Assembly: GCF_003589595.1 (NCBI RefSeq)
Contig: NW_020653415.1
Location: forward strand, 962,475 to 1,026,474
DNA: 64,000 bases
Direction of reading: 5' to 3'
Source: Hyposmocoma kahamanoa
Taxonomy: Eukaryota > Arthropoda > Insecta > Lepidoptera > Cosmopterigidae
A program made the translations under genes and the position numbers. Positions within the stretch are counted from its first letter, which is position 1. Each line of letters starts with the position of its first letter. The notes below the pieces were generated by a model. That model did no database searches and was not told the DNA's origin. It saw only the letters and a program-made list of their open reading frames with translations. Of the stretch, positions 54,556 to 64,000 are shown piece by piece.

Positions 54556-57500
54556 TTACAATTTCTTGTACCAAAAGAGGTAATGTTCTCCATCTTCCAC
54601 GAGGAGGTCATCTACACCTGAAAAGGAAACCATATTTTTAAATGAGTTTGTGATCTGGTTCGTATTAGGAAAGTTTCAATACTTTAACTAGCAGTAACAT
54701 CGGGTTCACTAGAACTTAGAATAATTCTGATAGAAAAGATCGTTTCCTGTATTAGTTGTACCAGAATTCGGACCCGGTACTTGTCACATAATACCAGGTA
54801 TTCTTTACCGCTACCATCGCGTATATAACCAGAAATAGAGACGAAATAATGGCCATCCATCCCCGGCATCTCATCATACAAATGGGCCTTATATCACTTT
54901 TAAATATCAACTCTCGTATGCGCTAGAATCACAAATTAGAAAGCTGAAATAGTACAACTCCAACAACTGACCTGTGTGTACGTCTCCGTATATTCCAAAA
55001 ATATTCTGTATTTATTGTAATGAAAATAATATTTCTACTAATGGGGGACTGTTCCATTCGGTAGTGTGGGAACAACAGCTAAATAAATAGCAGCTAAATA
55101 AAAAGATATGTGTAATTTATCAATTTTCGTCCATTATAGTAAAGCTCACCCGTCAATTGTTTCGAATTCGATCTGGCTAATTGGAGTGCAGTTGTCGCCG
55201 TAATGATTTGTTATAATAATTTTCAAACGAATTAAATGACATTTCGTCTCTATTTCTGGTTATATACTCGATGACCGCTACCCATCATGAACGTCACCGT
55301 TTAGTATTGTTATGGTTTAGTTTAGAGGTTGGGGCGGTATTGTTTTCTTCTTCCATTCTATCGCAAATCATATCGTTAATATCGATGGGTCCTTTGTATA
55401 AGGGCTAAAGCACTAAATCACAATTTTAGAGGAGAAGCTTCCAAACTTTCAATCTAGTATATTTTTAAGATGTCCTTGTATTTCGAGGTTTCCTTGAATA
55501 TGTTTGATTTTGTAGTCTAGACTTTATAGTCTACAAGGTAGCGTCAAAATACTGGTTTCAATAATGAAATGAAGCAGCTCCCACAAAAAGTATAAATTAT
55601 CAAATTTTTAGTTTGGCCCTTAGGACTTAGGACCCATCGGGTATATCTACAAATATACAGATACATTTCAGTTATCCCTTTTTTAACTTACAGATAAAAA
55701 AAATAAACGTGAAAGAGCAGGGCTTCTAACACAAGTAAACTTTATTTACAACCTAACTATAGTCCTAACATCGGATATTGTAAACATGTTGTCTACTAAA
55801 TATTTTTTTTTTATATATCATTTACTCCCTTCGTATAGACATGTTATAATAATTATAATACACCCACCGGCACATTTAGCGAAACTCAAAAATATTGCAG
55901 TGTTCTTTTCAAAAGACTGACCTTTTATTTTAGGTCCAATTTGAAAATGAAAAAAAAAAAATTGGTTATTGTCATTTTTTCATTAATTTGTTTTAATTTC
56001 CTATTAATAATAGGTTTGTCGAACGGTTAAAGGTCGATTTTGCATTCCTGTTTTCGTAAACATTTGTTGAAAAATAATTTTTAAAAGAATTTATTGTAAT
56101 TAGTCATTATACCCATCAACTACTCACTAGATTTTCTTCAAAGTCGCGGCCGCGGACTTTGAAAAGAAAAACTAGCCGCTACAATTACGGTCACTCGCGG
56201 TTAGTCGCTTAGTGAAGAATGGCAATTACAATTTTTGAATTTTAACCAAAAAATGCATTTTCATCAATTTCAATAAAAACTCCAAGATAATGCAGTCTTT
56301 TGAAAAGATACGTCGGAAAATTGATTTTCTATTTTAAGTCTAAAATAAAAAAAAAATCACTGTCCGTTATTATTTTAATTAAGTTGTTTTAATTTCCTAT
56401 TAATAATAGGTTTGTCACCATTCCGGTGTGAGGTACATTTTACGTTCTTGTTGTACATTTCGTAAACCTAATTTGAAATTAATTTTTATTTAATCAACTT
56501 TGATTTAATCAATATCATAAAAAAAAATGCATTTCGTTTAATTCCAATTTTATTAAAGTTTGAATAATGATTCGATGTTAATGTAATTGCTACTTCATGA
56601 CTAATTTTTATTGATTCAAATATTAACGTTGTTTTTTGTGTTCTTATTTTTTTCCCGCTAAATATGCATTTGCAATGTACGTGTTTTGATAGCAATATTT
56701 ATAATATTTCATCCGATCCACACACTCGTTTTCAATATCCCCGACTAATGCGATTTTCATTTTCCTTACCACGTCAGTATCATACTTCGCAACTTTTTCG
56801 TAACTTCGAAACTTTTCGTCTTTTCCGTCAATACAATAAGCATTTATCTATTCATGAGGCTGCCGACTATCCAATAAAAAACTAACTTACCAACAGGAGC
56901 AACAAGCTGGTTACCCGGTGGGCTCACGGGGTCAGGGATCTCTGGCAAACGATACAGCAGCCAATAATGATAGCCCATGGGTTCCTCCTTATGCCCAGCC
57001 AGGGTGTGGACGTAATGCCCGTTGGGCCATTCGCTGGCTTCGAACTTGAACTTCGGGTCTTGGTCTGCCGCCATTTGCATTACGTGGTAGAATGATACGT
57101 TTCTGTAAACACAACAAAAAATCAGTTACAAAATTGTAGATATTAAGTGAAGTGGTGTTTCTTTTGGTATGTTCCGCTCCTCAGTGTGACCCCCTCTAAC
57201 AGCAGCGACGAGGGAGGGATCCGGACCCTATATATCTTCCAATAATAGTATAACCTAAACATTATTTTGCAATTTCGGAGTTATAATGAACCTTGACAAA
57301 AAGCATAGGTTCATATTAAAATTATAGCCTCGATAAAGTAATGTAATTGTATTTCGGAGCACAATAAATGCACCTGCACTATTGCGCATTTTAAACTTAT
57401 GAGTTTATCATGTGAAAGATCTTCATAGATACGTTAGAGGTAATTGAAAACTGAAATGAGGTTAGGGAGCCTACTATTAGATCACTACTACTGGAAATGT

Positions 57501-60500
57501 CTAGTACCTCCTCCGTCTAGAAGAGACATTTTGCACAAAATATACGCGCCTGACTACATAACTATCTGGTAGTTAATTAGAGAATTTCATGTGCTGAAGG
57601 GACTAGGATAACTAACTCCGAAGGTACTACCCAGATCAGTCAGTCCTAATAGAACTGATTCAGTCAACTCTGGGACATTCTCAACGCGGAGTGCTAATGC
57701 TCAATACGGCTCGAAGGACCAATGTTTAAGTTGCACATACCTGGTGATATGATTTTTTGATACAAACGCTGTTCCTTGTTTTTGACAAATTGTCAAAAAA
57801 TATATCCTTATGTTAACTAAAAATTTCATTCAATTATCAATCCCTGGGATACAATGGTTCATATTTACCATGTATTTACAGACGTGTGATTTGGAGTGAA
57901 TAAAATTTAAGACAATGTACTTTCAAAGGGAGATCTAAATCAATCATCAAAAAGGATCCCTTAGATAAAAGCTTGATATAACAAAAATTAAAGATATCCT
58001 ACCTCGGAGCAACCATGTACAGGGTGTAGTTCTCAGTCACGTTGGTGCCCAACCACAAGGTGTACGTGAAAGATACGTTGCGGGCGTCAGAATCGTTGCT
58101 GGTATGGCCAGATTGGTAAGCCAGTTTCAGGCTGCCATCACCACCGTTGCTGTCTGAAAGTTCATCAAGCATATTATTGAGAATCGAATGAAAGATCTGT
58201 TAAAAAAACCCTTAGACAAAGGTAACACCTTAGACTTTGGATAATAATGTCTATAAACTAACCTGGCTTGATAGGCCTAAGAAAAAATGTAGTTCTAAAC
58301 TAATAAAGATAGGATATGGCAGAATTTTCACATTAAATTTGTCATTAAGCAATGGGAATGATAGCACAGAATCCACACGACGTTTATTAAAATTCCGAGA
58401 CATGACGAATGAACTCGTACAAAATGAATTTGTTTCCTTCGTGACATATGTATCAACAAAGTAGGTATGTATTACATGTTTACCTAAAGGTTCATGACGA
58501 CTCTCCAACAATTTATCGCTGCAATGTGGAGGACGTACTGCTGCCAAAGATGCCGGTGTCAGAGCTGCAACCGCTGCAGCGGTCTTTGCTACGTCTCCCC
58601 ACCCACCGTCGGGATTCTGACGTTCAAGGAGCCATTTGCGAGCTGCTGGAAGACTCCAGTGCTGGTGTGCACCTGGACCACTGTCTGAATCTTCGAGAGC
58701 CTGGAATTGTAATGTTTTTCAAGAAAATCAAAATATTGTTGGACACATATTTGTCTTTGAAGTAATAGTTTTAGAGCTGTCTAACACTTGCGAGTACTCG
58801 CAAAACTTTTTGATTTGAATGGAGTCAACCTGCAATGGTGGTAGATGGTCGAAGGCATCGTTAAGGAGTCGATGCCGGGACAGATCGGCGAAATCTTCTT
58901 ATAAATAGATAAATTTAAGTTAAGACCTAATAGTTATTAGTCATACCTGAATAGCTAAAGCAGTAGTGGTAAGACTTCCAAAGCTGCCATCAGGGTGTTG
59001 CTGACGAGCAAGGCCGGCCATTGGTCGTCGAACGAAATGGAGCAGACTGCGATGGCGGTGGTCTTGAACTACGCAGCGCAAAGCGAGAATGACCATGGAG
59101 ATCGTATCTGCAAACCAGTATAATACTTGTTTTGTGACCAAGGCGGATTTATTACGAAGATTGTGAAGCTATAAAAGCCTTTTTATTCTACTTAACCAAC
59201 GCGACATGAATAATAAAAGCGGGGCGTAAAAATAAAGTAATCAATCTTGGTTTCATTTCGGTCTTATTGAATCAGATCCATCTTTTTCACAATACGAAAT
59301 TGACAACACAAATAAACACCTTATGGCCCCATTTTCGTTGTTACGATTTAAGAGAAGCTTTTTTCGACCAGTAAAGGTACCGGTATTGGTTGTGTGATCC
59401 CAAAAATTTAACTTACCAAGACTATGGTCAGCAGCAGCATTAGCAATGTCCAACAAACGTCTTATATGGCGACGTCTAACATGGGCGGCCGAAGAACACG
59501 CAGCAAGGGTAGCATATGCAAACTCAAGGTCATGTGGAGGCTCTCGGTGGAGTAATGCAGCCACCAGGTCTCGGCCATGGAAGGAGCGAGGATCCTTGCA
59601 GAGAGCGCCGAGAGCAAGAGTGTAGGCAGCTAGGCGGCCCAGCGGTGGTGGAGATTCGTGGTGCCTTCAATAGAGATTAATTTTATATGTAGCAAACTAA
59701 TGTGAGACTAGAACCTAGCAAGTACGGGCTAGAAAGAGTACCGAGTAAGCAATGCACACATCTCCCAAAATTCAACCCCTGATGGTTCCTAGGGCTGTGG
59801 TGAGGTGGAGAATTTGATGGTTAGCGTGGAATTTCCGTGATTTGTAGACGCGAATAGATACATTAAGTTATCAGGCCGAAGTGACAAGAACGCTGTCTCG
59901 AAAATATAAGATACATGATTTGGTTACCGGCATGAGCTTAAACTAAAAATTGTTCGTTTGTTGACTATGACAAACTAAGACATAGAATAAAAATAGCACA
60001 TGCTTTATCGGTGAAAGAAGATGTGGTGAGAAATGGAAATGAAACGTAGGAAAAAAAATTACAAAAAACTCTTCGTAGAAATGTCAGTTCTCTGCTTGTA
60101 GTAAGCTAGCGTCTATAAAATACTCCGTCATACCTCAGCAACTGGGGTGTACGACCATAAGGTTATTATACTTGTAATAAGTATTATACCAGTCCTATTT
60201 TTTCACACTAATATGGCATGATCAATTGCAGAACTTCACTTTTGTAGAAAACTCTAGGATTAGGAAAGCAGGACGTGGACATACCATCTTTAGAGTAGCA
60301 CTTACTTGGACATCATGAGCAGGATTTCGATTTCCATCTGCTTCGCTGACAGCTGCATCTCCAGGGCTTGTTGCTCGATCTCTTTGCCAGTGTTATTTGC
60401 CAGCTGTGACATTGACAATCGGTTATTATTGTTACAATAGGTACAGTAGGTAACTAACAACAGAAACAGGATATTTCCCTAGAAATGAAGAGCAGAGAGT

Positions 60501-63500
60501 CGGATTAAGGGATAGATAATTTTTTTTTTATAATTGAAGTAGGTTTATGTTCGCACTTGAATCGCTTGTTCATTACCCAGCATATTAAAAAGCTTGATTC
60601 TCCAAGAAAAGGGAAGAGTAGTTACCGATTGTAATTTAATGCTGCAGTAGTAGTATACAGAAATCTGTTGCTTTTCATCATCTGAATTTATCCCTTAGCT
60701 TAGCTTTTCTATGAAATAAACAAGAGCATAGACTGGTGATCCATTTGGGATTCCTCAAAAATTGTATACCTGAATAAGAAAACGTCCACCCACCTGTAAA
60801 GTCAACATGACGTGATGAGTATCGTTTCCCCATCCCCAATCCGCATCGCGATGCTGCAGCAAGTACTGCAGCGCCTTCTGTATTGCTTGACCCTCATTCA
60901 GGGTTTCTGTCTCCCAAGCAATGGTAGTGGAAGGCTGGTTGGTGCTGGTGGGGGATGATTTGGTTGTTGTTACAACCGTTGGTGTATCGGTTTCTTCTGA
61001 AAATGGTTAAGTGGTACGTAAGTTTTCAATTGACTTCATTCAGTAGATACTTTATAAGTTTCCATTTTATTATCTTCGGATATTTTAGGTGTTCGGATGA
61101 TTATAATTCATTATTCATATGATTGTGAAAACACAGGTTGTACAGAATAAAATAATATATAATATATATAATGGCCATTTTTCCTAGAAGGGTTAAGATC
61201 TCTGATTTCGGTGGTCGAATTTGTTTTCTTAACTTCAGGAAAAACATTGAGCGAGAAGGAAAAAGAAGTCAAACTTACATCAGCTACCGTTAATTGGGCA
61301 ACTAGGTTCTTAACAGTTAATGACATATTTGATGAAATCAGAATAATTTAATAAAACGCATAATTTTCGCATAAAATTTTATGAAAAAGGCAAAAAAACA
61401 TTCAATAATCTACAAAAACATTTACTAATATGACTAACTATCAAATCAAGCTTTAAGAACTAAAATTAATTTATAAATCGAAGAACAGAACAACGCAAAC
61501 AAATTTCACCTTATGATATACTACTAATGAAAATCAGTTTTCAGTTTGGTTGTTCAACCTTTTTTCTATCACAAAAAGTATTTCCGTATCACTTATGAAA
61601 AAAAAATTTAGTACGCCATCTGCAGCTACAAAAGGAATCAGTTTTTTTGGAACTTGCGCGATTAATATCTTTCATTACTTTTTATACATGACGAGGTAAT
61701 TAATGCATGTAACTTCAAAATCTTTCCTTCCGCTTTTTCTTCGCATACCTCTGTCTAATGTTTCTTTTAAACCTTTCATTATATCGCTTGTTATTTTTGC
61801 TTTACTAGTTCGTCCCTGCATCTTCTTGATTTCCAATTTTTCTATTCTGTTTTGATTTTCTTTATTCATTTTCACCGGGAAGCAAGTACTAATATAAAAT
61901 TGTGAAAATGAATAATATTTACTAAACATTTATACGAAAAAACGTATAAAATTCTTCCTTTTCAGAGAAAATATGGCTTTGATGTCAGGTTTTTCCTACT
62001 TCGGCGGAAGCTTTTCTGAATTCGGCGGCATAAATTCCACCGAAACCAAGGCCACGGGATTCAGAAAATATATATATTATTGATATTTCTCGTAAACGAC
62101 ATAACTTTTAAAACCAATAAATTATTTTTACACTCTTTTTGTTACAACACATGTTATAAAAAATATTATATGTATACATTTGCTTTTTGAAATATCGTAT
62201 ACATCGAATTCAGGAATCAACCTGGATCAAATCCACCGAATTAGATATTTACATGCTAGAAGTCCTAAAATCGGCAACAAATCATCCACCTGTTCTCTCC
62301 AGCCGTAGGGGCGTAATGGACGAATAATATGAACGAATTGCGAAGCTTCTAAAATGATTCACCGGTGATGTGTAGCGTGATTAGTAACGACCACCGAATT
62401 CCAGAGTAAACTTGAGGCACGTAGCAATCTTGGTATTGTGATAAAACTATTGTCTAGTTTATTGTGAAATTCAGATTATTATTAGCATCTAATTTATTAT
62501 ATGAGAACTAAAGTGTATGCAAGTAATATTGATATACGGTTTCAATTTTGAGAAAAAATTACACTTTGTGTTGCATTGTGCATTCGGGACGCGCCACCGT
62601 TGTCAGGTTTTAAGCATTTCGGATTTTTTTTCCATTAGGTCCGAAAGGTTTATTGGGTGGATTTTGTACTCTCCAGTTTGCTTTCGACCTATATTATACA
62701 CTCTATTTTTTTTAGATGTTTGTTTTGATAAATAAATGGAGTTACTAACGAGATGGAACATGTTTTTTCATATATTATATCAGAAGGGCTAGTACAACAG
62801 GGCATGACTTGTGTGAGAGCAACATAGATGCGCACTCTATCGTTACGTATCGTGCTAACTCTACTGATGGGTGCGCATAGACTTAATGAGTTAGTTTAAA
62901 CACGGTAATATTTATTTGGATCAATTTTTAATATAATTCATAAGATATTTATTACCCTGAGAAGAATATTGGGTGAAATGTTTGGAATAACATTGGTTGT
63001 GTCAATTTAAAAAATTTTTAAAGCACGAAAAGGTCTGAAAAAATTGTAATATTAATTTAACAGTGTAATTCAAGCAAGATTTGATCATTTGCAAAAAAAA
63101 ATATTTTTTTGTTTTTTTGTGTCCGTAGTAGTTTGTGTGAATAAAATGACTGGTTTGGAGCGTTTGTTCAATGTCTGAGTTAGGGCAAGACAACTAAACG
63201 TACTAGATGGCTTAAATGGACTAGAAGGCCGACCTAGTTTAGTCGACCGATTGAACTAGATAGGATCGCTCCCTTTAAAGACCAATCAGGCACAAGTCTA
63301 CTAGGCGATAAAAATAGGTAAGCTGGCAGTATTTCCACTGGCGGATTTGCTCTAAGGCCCACTAGGCCCGGGCCTAGGGCGGCCAGATTTTAGAAAAAAA
63401 ATTCGCTGATAATAGCAAGCAATAACTCAAAGTATCTAAATATTCTAAAGGCTCACGCACATTATGGCAAGCCGCACTGCACCGCATCGTAGAACAATAA

Positions 63501-63931
63501 TCTTCCTAAATCACTTTCGTACATTTTATGTATAAAATATAGACAAGTTACATATCTATAATGTAATGTATAATCACTACATCAGTACGTCTGTCTGTCT
63601 GTCTGTCTGATTGCGATAAACTGAAAATCTACTGAACGGATGTTGGTATTGACTACATGGCCTGGGGCTTATGCCTACTTCTCTGGTCGAACTCTTTTAC
63701 AAGGAGCTGTAAAAACTCTCAATCTTCTCAGGGCAATGTATCTTATAAACGAGTTTAAATAAAAGTAAAAAGTGATTAAATAATCTTGCTAATATTAATT
63801 TCTGTAACTATAACGTCCTCCTCATCCGACATCAAGTATCCGACAACATGATAAAATATCTTACCAGTTTGTGCGTAAGCCGTTGTTACAAGTAGCAATA
63901 GAGCTAGTGTTGGTAAGTAGAATCCGGCCAT
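54556..63931 (-). CDS. Secreted transcobalamin/intrinsic-factor-like protein, gene D
   Basis: 472 codons in nine minus-strand exons: 63931-63865, 60996-60794, 60403-60306, 59664-59417, 59107-58947, 58700-58484, 58153-58003, 57102-56891 and 54617-54556. All are GT-AG and the sum, 1419 nt, is in frame. Residues 1-20 (MAGFYLPTLALLLLVTTAYA) are a signal peptide, followed by a Thr/Ser/Pro linker. Then an alpha/alpha-toroid of the kind in cobalamin carriers and terpene cyclases: LNEGQAIQKALQYLL, DADWGWGNDTHH, HPDGSFGSLTTTALAI and NPDGGWGDVAKTAAAV are its Gly-Trp/Phe turns. The C-terminal part (SFYHVMQMAA, MGYHYWLLY, LVEDGEHYLFWYKKL) fits DUF4430. This matches the insect group that includes Drosophila CG3556. 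Whether insect members bind cobalamin is not settled. An acceptor at 63947-63948 leaves 15 bases of 5' UTR, so a noncoding first exon lies beyond the window. Confidence 0.9.
54822..55266. repeat. Inverted repeat, perfect 26-bp arms
   Basis: The left arm 54822-54847 begins TATATAACCAGAAATAGAG. The right arm 55241-55266 is its exact reverse complement. The arms enclose about 390 bp. They lie in gene D's last intron. An open frame on the minus strand (54881-54684, 65 codons) overlaps the left arm; I do not recognise it. Confidence 0.8.
56129..56178. repeat. About 50-bp palindrome with a NotI-type core
   Basis: CTAGATTTTCTTCAAAGTC on the left pairs with GACTTTGAAAAGAAAAACTAG on the right around GCGGCCGCG. 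GCGGCCGC is rare in AT-rich DNA. Nearby, TTTAATTTCCTATTAATAAT is duplicated at about 55991 and 56390, so the palindrome sits between direct repeats. Confidence 0.75.
57706..57726 (-). repeat. Possible relic of a BEL primer site
   Basis: CGGCTCGAAGGACCA, the same tRNA-Tyr 3' end used by the BEL/Pao element, is followed two bases later by TG, as at an LTR edge. No second LTR or gag sequence was recognised. It lies in an intron of gene D. Confidence 0.35.
60997..63864. other. Gene D intron 1, no second gene
   Basis: AT-rich intron. Open frames up to 84 codons (minus, 61929-61675, Lys/Arg-rich) show no recognised domain. A SINE-like patch lies near 63290-63345 and a (GTCT)n tract at 63590-63609. 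Confidence 0.5.
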
Positions 63932-64000
63932 CTTGACGTAGGGTATCTGAAACAATCATAGAAAAGTAAGTTAGCCAATCGTTGTAGTTTTATATGACTA

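Noticed and set aside
58448..58818. Plus-strand Cys-rich frames
   Set aside because: Antisense to a gene D exon on the minus strand whose reading frame is well supported.

Overview
This window reads as an insect genome and most probably a moth or butterfly. The genes are AT-rich and split into short exons by GT-AG introns. A tRNA-derived SINE with the usual lepidopteran layout lies at 8470-8765, and the widespread lepidopteran SINE/LINE tail is at about 14450-14530. The species cannot be named from the sequence.

Four host genes can be rebuilt exon by exon. Three are paralogues of the ectonucleoside triphosphate diphosphohydrolase (NTPDase/apyrase, GDA1_CD39) family, with the same intron phases and near-identical exon lengths. 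Gene A (+, 5653-16548, with a second candidate last exon at 17131-17277) keeps all five apyrase conserved regions (ACR1-5). Gene B (-, 30474-20599) is a complete 438-codon reading frame with all five. Gene C (+, 30539-49479) is breaking down: it has a 1-nt deletion in one exon, no recognisable ACR5 exon, altered ACR1 and ACR4, and an 8.6-kb retrotransposon in its first intron. A and B converge; the proposed first exons of B and C are head to head, 64 bp apart. Gene D (-, 63931-54556, 472 codons) is a secreted protein of the transcobalamin/intrinsic-factor-like family, with a signal peptide, an alpha/alpha-toroid and a C-terminal DUF4430-like domain.

The largest mobile element is a BEL/Pao LTR retrotransposon at 31312-39955 (-). 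It has apparently identical 225-bp LTRs, an AATGC target duplication, a tRNA-Tyr primer site and a long pol reading frame that runs into an Env-like segment. Its sense strand is very rich in TGACA (about 80 copies against a handful on the other strand), which I cannot explain from composition.

The introns and intergenic DNA are full of other mobile DNA: LINE fragments (4040-5523, 24880-25425, 27900-29085), a dead mariner (7320-8150), three copies of one family with exact 8-bp target duplications (5017-5302, 9196-10406, 50225-50447), another short element with 8-bp flanks (23650-24182), a 380-bp element carrying a THAP-like zinc-finger start (17560-17939), a GC-rich 826-bp insertion with a 14-bp target duplication (6019-6844), several MITE families and many SINE copies. 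No rRNA gene, credible tRNA gene or CRISPR array was seen.
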